Numbered from the stretch's first letter, positions 9,085 to 16,057 are shown. The stretch is 16,928 nt of DNA from DASXMX01 sp035483795 (GCA_035483795.1 DATHPP010000378.1:1-16928), one strand, 5' to 3'. A program made the numbers and translations. Notes: generated by a model not told the origin, from the sequence alone.

Positions 9085-11475
9085 ATGCACTACGCCCGGT
9101 CAGGATTTCTTCCTTGCGAGGAAGACCGTCACCCGGGAGGGCGAGGCTCCTGCCGAGCCGCACCTTTCCGCACCGCAGACCCCGGCTCGGCGGGAGCCTC
9201 GTCCGCCTCGCCCTCCCGGAGGGCAAGCATCCCTGCCGTGGGTTTGTTGGTGCTTCTGACAATCGTGCAGGTCTCGGCGGCGGCCTCCTGGCCGCAGCCC
9301 TGGGTCGGTGTCCACGTCACAGCCGGCAACGCGACCAGCCTCGATCGCGTGCGGCATAGCATCCCCGGCCTCGCGAAGCTCGGCGTCAATGCCCTCATCC
9401 TCGAAGTCGATTACGGGTTCCAATTCGCTTCCCACCCGGAGCTGAATGCGCCAGGCAATATCACAAAGGAACAAGCCAAGTCCTTCGCGCAGCTTTGCCG
9501 GGAAAATCACATCCGCCTGATCCCGTCGCTCAACTGTCTGGGGCACCAATCGTGGGCGCAGCACACCGCCGCATTGCTCGCCAAGCACCCGGAGCTGGAC
9601 GAGACGCCGGGCAAGTTCCCGGACAACCAGGGGATCTATTGCCGGAGCTGGTGCCCGCTGAACCCGCAGACCAACCAGATCGTGTTTCCACTGATCGACG
9701 AATTGATCGACGCGTTTGATGCGGACGCGTTTCACGTTGGCATGGATGAGGTGTTCATCCTCGCCGACGAAGATTGCCCGCGTTGCAAGGGAAAGAATCC
9801 TGCCGAGCTGTTTGCAAAGCAGGTCAACGACCTTCACCGCCATCTGGTGGACGAGCGGAAGGTCGAGATGTTCATGTGGGCCGACCGGCTGCTGGACGCC
9901 AAGGCGATGGGATACTCGCGGTGGGAGGCCGCGATCAACGGCACCGGGCCGGCGGTCGGTTGGATTCCCAAGGACATCGTCCTGTGCGACTGGCATTACG
10001 CGAAACGAACGGAATACAAGTCGATTCCGTTTCTGCTCTCCAAGGGTTTTCGCGTTTGGCCGGCTGGGTGGCACGAGCAGGCCGCTGTGGCCGCGCTGCT
10101 GGTTTTTTCGCTGGCGCAGAACAACCCGCGGATGGTCGGCTACCTGAGCACGACCTGGGGCCGGGTGCGGCTCGATGCCCTGGATTCATTTGTTCCCACG
10201 AAAATGGCGGCCGAGCGATTCCGTCCCCGTCCTGAGCCTGTCGAAGGGGCCGGCGCGACTTCAAAACCCGCCCAAACCCTCGACTGGCCCGGCCTTCGCG
10301 GTCCGACCGGCCAGGGCCGCGCCGACGCGGCGAAGCTGCCGCTGACGTGGTCGGAGACGCAGAACGTGAGATTCAAGACCGAGATTCCAGGCCGGGGCTG
10401 GTCGTCACCGGTCATCTGCCAAAATCAAATCTGGATGACCACCGCGACCGAGGAAGGGCACTCGCTGCGCGCGATCTGCGTCGACAAGGAGAGCGGGAAG
10501 ATCCTCCACGATGTCGAGGTGTTTCGTCCCGAGACGCTCCAGCACAGCAACGACTTCAACTCCTACGCCTCGCCCACGCCCGTGATTGAGCCGGGCCGGG
10601 TTTACGTCTGTTTCGGCGCGTACGGCAGCGCCTGTCTGGACACCAGCACCGCCGAGCCGATTTGGAAAAACGAAGAGTTGAAGCTCTATCACATGGAGGG
10701 CCCGGGCTCGAGTCCGGTGCTCTACAAAGACCTTTACATTCTCCATTGCGACGGCATGGACGTGCAGTACGTCGCGGCACTGGACAAGCAGACGGGGAAG
10801 ATCGCCTGGAGGACCCGGCGTTCGACGCGGTTCGGCTTCACGCTGCCGCCGTTCCGCAAAGCCTATGGGACACCACTGATCGTCGAAGTTGACGGGAAGG
10901 ACCAGCTCATCAGCCCCGCCGCCCGGCGGCTGTTTTCCTATGATGCGCAGACGGGGACCGAGTTGTGGCACGTCGACCTCGAGCCCCCGGCCTACAGCAC
11001 GGCGCCGGTGCCCGTCTTTGCCGACGGCGTGGTCTATGCCTGCACCGGCTTCGAGCAGCCGCAGCTCTGGGCCGTGCGCGTCACTGGCGCATCCGGCGAC
11101 GTCACCAAATCCAATGTGCTGTGGAAATTCAAGAAGGGCGTGCCGTTGCGGTCCTCGCCGATCCTGGTCGACGGCCTGCTCTACTTCACCTCCGACGGCG
11201 GCATCCTCCGCTGCCTGGACGCAAAAACCGGCCAGCCGGTCTATCAAACCCGCCTCGGCGACGCCTACAGCGCCTCGCCCATCTACGCCGACGGCCGGCT
11301 CTATTTCTTCTCGCAGGACAGCGGTTCGTTCATCGTCAAGCCAGGCCGCTCGTTCGAGCTGCTGGCCCACAACGATCTTACCGACGGCTGCATGGCCTCG
11401 CCCGCAGTCTCAGGCTCAGCGCTTTTCGTCCGCACCAAGTCGGCCCTGTATCGAATCGATAAGGCCAGCCCGTGA
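9085..11475 (+). CDS. GH20-type hexosaminidase domain fused to a PQQ-type beta-propeller
   Basis: One open frame encodes two domains. After a hydrophobic segment (VGLLVLLTIVQVSAAA, coded at 9238-9285), residues to about 375 resemble the catalytic barrel of GH20 beta-N-acetylhexosaminidases, with FHVGMDEVF carrying the Asp-Glu pair (codons at 9745-9750), the general-acid motif of the family. Residues about 400-796 are a PQQ-like propeller starting DWPGLRGPTGQG, with repeats such as VAALDKQTGKIAWRT and LFSYDAQTGTELWHV. Planctomycete propellers of this kind usually have their own signal peptide; here it is missing. The linker RPRPEPVEGAG is coded by repeat sequence. The start is unclear: GTG 9082 or ATG 9085 makes the protein begin with about 50 repeat-coded residues before the signal peptide, whereas GTG 9238 would start directly at it (745 residues) but lacks a well-placed ribosome site. 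The product is probably secreted or periplasmic and acts on amino-sugar glycans. The stop lies inside the element at 11471. Confidence 0.83.
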   Translation: MHYARSGFLPCEEDRHPGGRGSCRAAPFRTADPGSAGASSASPSRRASIPAVGLLVLLTIVQVSAAASWPQPWVGVHVTAGNATSLDRVRHSIPGLAKLGVNALILEVDYGFQFASHPELNAPGNITKEQAKSFAQLCRENHIRLIPSLNCLGHQSWAQHTAALLAKHPELDETPGKFPDNQGIYCRSWCPLNPQTNQIVFPLIDELIDAFDADAFHVGMDEVFILADEDCPRCKGKNPAELFAKQVNDLHRHLVDERKVEMFMWADRLLDAKAMGYSRWEAAINGTGPAVGWIPKDIVLCDWHYAKRTEYKSIPFLLSKGFRVWPAGWHEQAAVAALLVFSLAQNNPRMVGYLSTTWGRVRLDALDSFVPTKMAAERFRPRPEPVEGAGATSKPAQTLDWPGLRGPTGQGRADAAKLPLTWSETQNVRFKTEIPGRGWSSPVICQNQIWMTTATEEGHSLRAICVDKESGKILHDVEVFRPETLQHSNDFNSYASPTPVIEPGRVYVCFGAYGSACLDTSTAEPIWKNEELKLYHMEGPGSSPVLYKDLYILHCDGMDVQYVAALDKQTGKIAWRTRRSTRFGFTLPPFRKAYGTPLIVEVDGKDQLISPAARRLFSYDAQTGTELWHVDLEPPAYSTAPVPVFADGVVYACTGFEQPQLWAVRVTGASGDVTKSNVLWKFKKGVPLRSSPILVDGLLYFTSDGGILRCLDAKTGQPVYQTRLGDAYSASPIYADGRLYFFSQDSGSFIVKPGRSFELLAHNDLTDGCMASPAVSGSALFVRTKSALYRIDKASP
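9133..9219. repeat. GC-rich inverted repeat in the 5' end of the GH20-PQQ gene
   Basis: The left arm 9133-9160 (CCGGGAGGGCGAGGC, then TCCTGCCGAGCCG) and the right arm 9183-9219 are inverted copies. The right arm carries a nine-base expansion (a second GACGAGGCT-like unit) and one substitution. The spacer is 22 bases. The sequence resembles a dispersed repeat I recall from planctomycete genomes, often mistranslated as 'GEAPAEP' or 'AGASPS' peptides (memory, not a search). It lies just after the likely start of the plus-strand gene and upstream of the minus-strand glycosyltransferase. Confidence 0.8.
10225..10249. repeat. Short dispersed repeat at the GH20/propeller junction
   Basis: The core CCTGAGCCTGTCGAAGGG (10231-10248), with CCCC at 10225-10228 and GGGG at 10246-10249, matches a short repeat remembered from many environmental bacteria, where it is often translated as RPEPVEG. 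Here it is read in frame as RPRPEPVEGAG between the two domains. Copy number in this genome cannot be judged from the window, which contains one copy. Confidence 0.5.
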
Positions 11476-11580
11476 CACGGGTTTTTAACCCGTGCTGGCG
11501 GCGCGAAGCGTAGAGAATTTCGCCTGGTCAAGGCTCCTGTCGTGGCACGCCGTCAGCACGGGTTACAAACCCGTGTCACG
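11471..11580. repeat. 110-base element with 32-base inverted ends (MITE-like)
   Basis: The ends 11471-11502 and 11549-11580 are inverted copies matching at 30 of 32 bases, around a 46-base core. Each end is itself a hairpin: CACGGGTT with AACCCGTG, eight pairs and a three-base loop (TTT in one, ACA in the other). The element has no coding capacity. The TGA stop of the GH20-PQQ gene (11473-11475) lies within the left end. The hairpins could terminate that transcript before the sulfatase. No obvious target-site duplication was seen. Confidence 0.8.
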
Positions 11581-11597
11581 AGCAGCGTTTTTCGCGT

Positions 11598-11635
11598 TAG
11601 AATGCTGGACCGATTTCAAGACCTCTATACGGAGG
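11598..11635 (+). promoter_or_regulatory. Sulfatase leader: candidate -10 box and ribosome site
   Basis: TAGAAT (11598-11603) is a good -10 box just downstream of the 110-base element. No convincing -35 box stands 16-18 bases upstream, where the element's right end lies. GGAGG (11631-11635), nine bases before the ATG at 11645, is a clear ribosome site and settles the start against the longer frame from 11492. Confidence 0.35.
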
Positions 11636-11644
11636 ACAGGGAAG

Positions 11645-13204
11645 ATGATCAATCGCGATCGATCGATTAAGTCCCAAATATTCCGGTTGCTGGTTCTGGC
11701 GTGCCTGCCGTTGGTGGGGCAATCATTCGCGGCGGCCCAGCAGCCGCGGCCCAACATCCTGTTCATCTTCAGCGACGATCACGCCTACCAGGCGGTCAGC
11801 GCTTACGGGTACGGCTTTGGCCAGACGCCGAACATCGATCGAATTGGCGCCGAAGGGATGCGGTTTGAGCGATGCCTGGTGACCAATTCGTTGTGCGGGC
11901 CGAGCCGGGCGACGGTGCTGACGGGGAAGTACAGCCACGCGAATCATTTTTACAACAACACCAACAGCCGGTTCGACGGCTCGCAGACGACGATGCCCAA
12001 GCTGCTGCGGGCGGCGGGTTACACGACGGCGATCGTCGGCAAGTGGCACCTGGAAACCGATCCCACCGGATTCGATTACTGGAACATCCTGCCCGGGCAG
12101 GGGCAGTACTACAACCCGCCGATGTTCGACAACGGCAGGAAGATCGTCCATCCCGGCTACGTCACCGAGATCATCACCGGCCTGGCGCTGGACTGGCTGA
12201 AGAACGGGCGCGACAAGAACAAGCCGTTTCTGCTGATGGTGCATCACAAGGCGCCACATCGGGAATGGGAGCCGTCGCTCAAGAACCTGTCGCTCTACGA
12301 CGGGGTGACGTTTCCCGAGCCGGCGACGCTCTTCGACGATTACGCCGGCCGCGGGCTGGCCGAGCATTCGCAGAAAATGGAGATCGCCAAGGCGATGAAC
12401 GACCGCGACCTCAAGCTCAAGCCGCCGCCCACCATGAACGCCGGGCAGCGGAAAGTTTGGGACGCATATTACGACCCGCGCAACGAGGCGTTTCGCAGGC
12501 AGAATTTGCAGGGCGACGACCTGGTGCGGTGGAAGTACCAGCGCTACATGCACGATTACCTGGCGACCATCGCCGGGGTGGATCAGAGCGTGGGAGAGCT
12601 GCTCGAGTACCTGAAGCAGAACGATCTGGAGAAGAACACGATCGTGGTCTACTCCTCCGATCAGGGGTTTTTCCTGGGCGAGCACGGGTGGTTCGACAAG
12701 CGATGGATCTTCGAGCAGTCGCTGCGGGCGCCACTGCTGGTGAGGTGGCCCGGCGTGGTGAAGCCGGGCAGCGTGAACAAGAGCGACATCGTCTCGAACC
12801 TCGATTTTGCCGAAACGTTCCTCGACGCGGCGGGCGCCGCGATCCCTCCCGAGATGCAGGGCCGCAGCCTGCTGCCGGTGCTTAAGGGCCAGACGCCCTC
12901 CGACTGGCGCACCGGGTTCTATTATCATTACTACGAGCATCCCGGCCCGCACAACGTGGCCCGCCAGTACGGCGTCATCACCGACCGCTACAAACTCGTC
13001 TACTTCTATGAACCCCAATTCAATTACTGGGAGCTGTTCGACCTCAAGACCGACCCAATGGAGATGAAAAGCGTCTACGACTACCCGAAGTACTCGGAAA
13101 TCCAAAAGGACCTTCACGCCCAGCTCGACCGCCTGCGATCGGAGCTGAAGGTCCCGGCCCAGGACCCGGCGGAGAGCCTCATTAAGGCGAAGCCGGGGGA
13201 GTAA
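11645..13204 (+). CDS. Secreted sulfatase (formylglycine-dependent, S1 family)
   Basis: The enzyme hydrolyses sulfate esters, probably on a polysaccharide or glycosaminoglycan, outside the cytoplasm. The 519-residue protein has a signal peptide (1-30, cleavage near FAAA-QQ; a VLAC at 17-20 could be read as a lipobox, but the hydrophobic part before it is short). NILFIFSDDHAY follows, with metal-binding Asp44/Asp45, and then CGPSRATVLTGK, where Cys84 in C-x-P-S-R is the residue converted to formylglycine. GKWHLE and HHKAPHREWEP supply further active-site residues. The C-terminal part (FYYHYYEHPGPHN ... WELFDLKTDPMEM) matches DUF4976. The overall pattern resembles glucosamine-6-sulfatase/mucin-desulfating types, but substrate is not certain. 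A maturase for formylglycine must be encoded elsewhere. Together with the GH20-like gene it suggests use of sulfated amino-sugar glycans. Confidence 0.95.
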   Translation: MINRDRSIKSQIFRLLVLACLPLVGQSFAAAQQPRPNILFIFSDDHAYQAVSAYGYGFGQTPNIDRIGAEGMRFERCLVTNSLCGPSRATVLTGKYSHANHFYNNTNSRFDGSQTTMPKLLRAAGYTTAIVGKWHLETDPTGFDYWNILPGQGQYYNPPMFDNGRKIVHPGYVTEIITGLALDWLKNGRDKNKPFLLMVHHKAPHREWEPSLKNLSLYDGVTFPEPATLFDDYAGRGLAEHSQKMEIAKAMNDRDLKLKPPPTMNAGQRKVWDAYYDPRNEAFRRQNLQGDDLVRWKYQRYMHDYLATIAGVDQSVGELLEYLKQNDLEKNTIVVYSSDQGFFLGEHGWFDKRWIFEQSLRAPLLVRWPGVVKPGSVNKSDIVSNLDFAETFLDAAGAAIPPEMQGRSLLPVLKGQTPSDWRTGFYYHYYEHPGPHNVARQYGVITDRYKLVYFYEPQFNYWELFDLKTDPMEMKSVYDYPKYSEIQKDLHAQLDRLRSELKVPAQDPAESLIKAKPGE

Positions 13205-13224
13205 AGCATCAACTCATCGTTGAC

Positions 13225-13281
13225 TGAACGTTTTGAACGAAACTGAACGTTTTGAACGAAACTGGACGTTTTGAACGAAAC
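13225..13281 (+). repeat. Three 19-base tandem units
   Basis: TGAACGTTTTGAACGAAAC occurs at 13225-13243 and 13244-13262. A third copy at 13263-13281 has one change (TGGACG). The first ten bases of a fourth unit follow at 13282-13291. Inside the units the hexamer TGAACG (or TGGACG) recurs every 9 or 10 bases, seven times in direct orientation from 13225 to 13287. There are no spacers, so this is not CRISPR. The array starts 20 bases after the sulfatase stop. Confidence 0.9.
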
Positions 13282-13338
13282 TGAACGTTTTCCCGAATCG
13301 CGATTCGGGAAAACGTTCAGTTTCGTTCAAAACGTCCA
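13263..13338. repeat. 76-base perfect palindrome without a loop
   Basis: Bases 13263-13300 are the exact reverse complement of 13301-13338: 38 pairs, no mismatch and no spacer, centred on ATCG|CGAT. The left half is the third 19-base unit plus the start of a fourth, ending CCCGAATCG. The right half is their mirror copy, including the single-base change that marks the third unit. It lies between the convergent sulfatase and glycosyltransferase-like genes and could form a very strong hairpin or a cruciform. It could end transcripts from both sides, but it is far longer than a normal terminator and lacks a T-run. Confidence 0.95.
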
Positions 13339-13361
13339 CTGGGGGTCAAATTCAACGGCCG

Positions 13362-14186
13362 TCATGCTCCCGGCACCGCAGCCGGCGGTGGCTGAAACGC
13401 GGAGCGCACGTGCTGAGCGATTGGCGGGTGATAGGTGTACTGGTGAATAATCGGAGGCCTGAGTCCCTGCGGGTCAAGAATGGTGCCTCCGGGGCCCAGG
13501 ACAATCTCCTCCAGCGGAACGGCGCCGAGCGTGTAGACATGGCGGGCGTTGGGAATCGTCTGGACGAGGGGAAGCGCGCCGGTGTGCAGGAGATAGTTGT
13601 GGATCCCCTGGTCGTGGCCGCGATATTCGGGGTAGCGGGCAAGAACCTCGGGGTTGGCATGCTTGAGCAGGAGGTCCACGTAATCGAGCAGGGGCTGATG
13701 CGCGCCGATGGTGGTGCCCGAGCAGGAAATGGGCTTGTCCTTGAGGAGCTCGAGTCCGCGTGGTCCGTAGATTTGATTGACCCACATCGCATTCATCTGA
13801 TCGCTTCCGATAGTCCGCGTCGGATGTTCCATGAAGAACAGAAGCTGGCCTGCCGGAGGATCGGCAAAGGGATCGGACTGGAACAGCACATCGGTCACAT
13901 CCGTGAGAAACACGCGTTCGAAGAAGCGCGTCGAGCCGCGAAGGATTTCCCCGTACCGCACGTACCGGCCAATCTGCACGTGCACGCGCATCCAGTATGG
14001 AGCGTCGAAAAAGACGGGGACGACATTGCGGCTGACGAGGTATTTGGCCAATGCCGGGTAGCGGCTGGAAATCAGAAGCAGTGCCTCCCCTTGGTAGTGC
14101 CGGCGCAGCGATTCGACAAAGACCCATACGTCTTTGATGTCGCAGCGGAAGGCCGTGCCCATGATCAGCGTCGAACTGCCGTGCAT
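13362..14186 (-). CDS. Glycosyltransferase-like protein with DxD-type motif
   Basis: This cytoplasmic-looking protein has 274 residues and no signal peptide or membrane helix. VFLTDVTDVLFQSDPF (92-107) resembles the DVRDVLFQ-DPF segment of GT-A enzymes, which binds nucleotide-sugar and metal. GHDQGIHNYLLH (about 203-214) is the second conserved block seen in such proteins. ALLLISSRYPALAKYL near the N-terminus fits the donor-binding half. I cannot assign a named family with confidence; GT8-like and Nucleotid_trans-type proteins are the nearest by eye. The Pro-rich C-terminus (PPPAAVPG) looks unstructured. The ATG at 14186 is well supported by AGGAG seven bases upstream. It starts 86 bases from the divergent hydrolase. 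Together with manC and the other glycosyltransferase it points to surface glycan synthesis. Confidence 0.72.
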   Translation of the reverse strand: MHGSSTLIMGTAFRCDIKDVWVFVESLRRHYQGEALLLISSRYPALAKYLVSRNVVPVFFDAPYWMRVHVQIGRYVRYGEILRGSTRFFERVFLTDVTDVLFQSDPFADPPAGQLLFFMEHPTRTIGSDQMNAMWVNQIYGPRGLELLKDKPISCSGTTIGAHQPLLDYVDLLLKHANPEVLARYPEYRGHDQGIHNYLLHTGALPLVQTIPNARHVYTLGAVPLEEIVLGPGGTILDPQGLRPPIIHQYTYHPPIAQHVRSAFQPPPAAVPGA

Positions 14187-14272
14187 CGGAGAACTCCTGG
14201 CCGACGTACAAGATATGCGGCTTCGGAAAAAAAGTCTTTCACGGGACGGCTTCGGCGGGTTAACTGTCGTGC

Positions 14273-15046
14273 ATGGGACAATTACTTTCCTGCTTAGAGA
14301 TGGGGAAAGGCGAGCCGCTGGTGCTGCTACACGGCTTTCCGCTGGATCGGCGAATGTGGGAAGCGCAGGTGGCCGAGCTTTCGTCGCAATGGCGGGTGAT
14401 TGCGCCCGACCTGCGCGGTTTCGGTCAGTCGGTCTCGGAAGAGTCGTTCACGATCGAGTTGTTGGCCGACGACGTGCACCACTTGCTGGCGAGCATGAAC
14501 GCGATCCCCTGCATTCTGGGCGGATTGTCGATGGGGGGTTACACGGCCCTGGCCTACGTCCGCAAGTATCCGGCGGATCTTCGCGGGTTGATCCTGGTGG
14601 ACACCAAAGCCGCGGCGGATGATCCGCAGCAGAAAGAGGGCAGGGCGAAGATGATCGAGCTGGTTCGGCGCGAGGGGGCCAGGGCGGTGGCGGACCAGAT
14701 GCTGCCGCGGCTGGTGGCCGAGGAGGTGCCGAGGACCCGGCCCGCAATCGCACGGGCCGTGCGGGCGATGATGGAAGCCTGCCCGGCCAAGACCATCGAA
14801 CACGCGCTGGCCGCAATGCGGGACCGGCCGGATCGGACGGCGGAACTGGCGTCGATTTCAATACCGAGTCTGATCGTCGTGGGTGATGCCGATGTCATCA
14901 CGCCGGTCGCGGTCGCTCAGTCGATGCAGATGCAGATTCCGAATGCGATGTTGGCGGTGATTCGCGGGGCCGGACACATGACGCCGATGGAGCAGCCGGG
15001 ACAGGTGAATCAGACGCTGCGGCGATTCGTATCGATAGTTCAATAA
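14273..15046 (+). CDS. Alpha/beta-fold hydrolase
   Basis: This 257-residue soluble hydrolase has all three catalytic-triad motifs: nucleophile Ser in GLSMGG (14521-14538), Asp in VVGDADVITP (14877-14906) and His in GAGHMTPMEQP (14968-15000). The oxyanion-hole motif LLHGFPLD lies near residue 20, and LRGFGQS follows the first strands. It is similar to the broad esterase/haloperoxidase/BioH-like group; substrate cannot be inferred. No signal peptide is visible. The ATG at 14273 has no clear ribosome site. A TTAACT seven bases upstream could be a -10 box for a leaderless message, and a later Met at 14300 also fits the fold. It converges on the cytochrome gene with 22 bases between stops. Confidence 0.88.
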   Translation: MGQLLSCLEMGKGEPLVLLHGFPLDRRMWEAQVAELSSQWRVIAPDLRGFGQSVSEESFTIELLADDVHHLLASMNAIPCILGGLSMGGYTALAYVRKYPADLRGLILVDTKAAADDPQQKEGRAKMIELVRREGARAVADQMLPRLVAEEVPRTRPAIARAVRAMMEACPAKTIEHALAAMRDRPDRTAELASISIPSLIVVGDADVITPVAVAQSMQMQIPNAMLAVIRGAGHMTPMEQPGQVNQTLRRFVSIVQ

Positions 15047-15068
15047 AGCCCAAGTTCAGCGCAGAGCT

Positions 15069-15929
15069 TTACCAGTTAAAGTATCCCGTCCCATAGACCA
15101 GCGATCCTCCGAGGTGCCCGGCGAGTCCGACGAGAATGGCGCTGCCGAAAAGCGCGGCGCGGGACAATCGTGTGCGGTGCCGCTTTCCGACGTCATATTC
15201 GACGGCGCCGGCGGCGATCAGGGCGCAAACCCCAGCGGCGGTGCCGGCCCATCGGTGCAGGAACAGCAGATCGCTCCCTCCCGCGTAGCCGCTGAAAGGG
15301 GCGCGGACCCACCCCAGTGCCGCGGCGACGACAGCGCCAGCGGCGCCTAGCAGCACGCAGTACCGAACCGCCGGGCTCATGCCCGCCCGGCCAACCCACA
15401 TCCCCCACGCCTCCGCCAGCGCCGCCGCCACCAGCAGGGCGATGGGAAAGTGGATGACCAGCACGTGAAACCGGCCGATCCATTCCAGGGAATGGCGCAG
15501 GATGCTTTCGGGGGCCTGCGGCGGGTTCGGCCGGGTCGCGGCCACGCCCGGACCGGCCGTGTCGGCGGGAGCGCCCAGCTCGATCCACCATCGCACCAGC
15601 GCCTTCTGGGAATTGCTCAGTGGGCCGTCCTTGGAGGCCTTGGGCGGCATCTTTCCCGACTCGATCATCGCCCACAGTTTGGACTGGCCGGCATCGAACG
15701 GGACAACCAGGTCGTGGTCGCCGGACAGACGGCGGAGGTCGGTCACATAGCCGAAATCGCCGCGCGGCTTGGCCAGTTGTTCGGAATGGCAGCGGGCGCA
15801 TTTGGCGGCGAACGCCTCGCGCACTTCCGCCGTCAGACGGTCCGGGGGCTGTGCCGCAGATGCTCTGACCGCGGCCCCGGCCCAAATCAGGGCGACCAGC
15901 AACGTCCGATATCTCCAGGTCACGTTCAT
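15069..15929 (-). CDS. Cytochrome c domain plus DUF2231 membrane protein
   Basis: The protein (286 residues from the preferred start) has a signal peptide (MNVTWRYRTLLVALIWAGAAVRASAA), then the haem c motif CARCH (44-48) and a candidate Met ligand in SGKMPPKAS, as in planctomycete cytochrome domains. A DUF2231 membrane region follows, with HVLVIHFPIALLVAAALAEAWG and three further helices ending in LAGHLGGSLVYGTGYFNW. It probably sits in the inner membrane with the haem domain outside the cytoplasm and takes part in electron transfer; the partner is unknown. The frame opens at a TTG (15986), and Met codons lie at 15959, 15944 and 15929. I prefer 15929 because GGAAGAGG lies just upstream and the signal peptide is then of normal length. 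Confidence 0.83.
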   Translation of the reverse strand: MNVTWRYRTLLVALIWAGAAVRASAAQPPDRLTAEVREAFAAKCARCHSEQLAKPRGDFGYVTDLRRLSGDHDLVVPFDAGQSKLWAMIESGKMPPKASKDGPLSNSQKALVRWWIELGAPADTAGPGVAATRPNPPQAPESILRHSLEWIGRFHVLVIHFPIALLVAAALAEAWGMWVGRAGMSPAVRYCVLLGAAGAVVAAALGWVRAPFSGYAGGSDLLFLHRWAGTAAGVCALIAAGAVEYDVGKRHRTRLSRAALFGSAILVGLAGHLGGSLVYGTGYFNW

Positions 15930-16028
15930 TTTCCTCTTCCACATCAAACGGCCCGCCATTACACCTAAGTCGTCCGCCCGTCCCAACGCTTTGCACGAAT
16001 TGCACTGAAATCGGCCCCCAAACGCAGT

Positions 16029-16057
16029 TTGCTTTGCGTCTCATGGAGGAATAGATT
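16029..16057 (+). promoter_or_regulatory. Candidate promoter for the small exported protein
   Basis: TTGCTT (16029-16034) and TAGATT (16052-16057) stand 17 bases apart. The -10 box matches four of six consensus positions, the -35 box only three. The leader would be about 40 bases, ending with GAGGAG (16091-16096), seven bases before the ATG. Confidence 0.28.

Noticed and set aside
9026..9262. N-terminal extension of the minus-strand glycosyltransferase
   Set aside because: It is coded through the inverted repeat and overlaps the divergent gene. The family's first strand begins at the Met at 9025.
10405..11370. 321-codon open frame on the minus strand
   Set aside because: It lies opposite the PQQ-type propeller, and no domain or ribosome site supports it.
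11492..11644. Upstream extension of the sulfatase frame
   Set aside because: It would begin inside the 110-base repeat element. The ATG at 11645 has GGAGG at good spacing and starts a normal signal peptide.
11723..13117. 464-codon open frame on the minus strand
   Set aside because: It is antisense to the sulfatase, which has the complete formylglycine motif and a signal peptide.
13225..13338. Short repeats considered as a CRISPR array
   Set aside because: The 19-base units follow each other directly without spacers, no Cas gene is near, and the other half is a simple mirror copy.
13410..14297. 295-codon open frame on the plus strand
   Set aside because: It lies opposite the glycosyltransferase-like gene, whose start has AGGAG and whose translation has conserved blocks.
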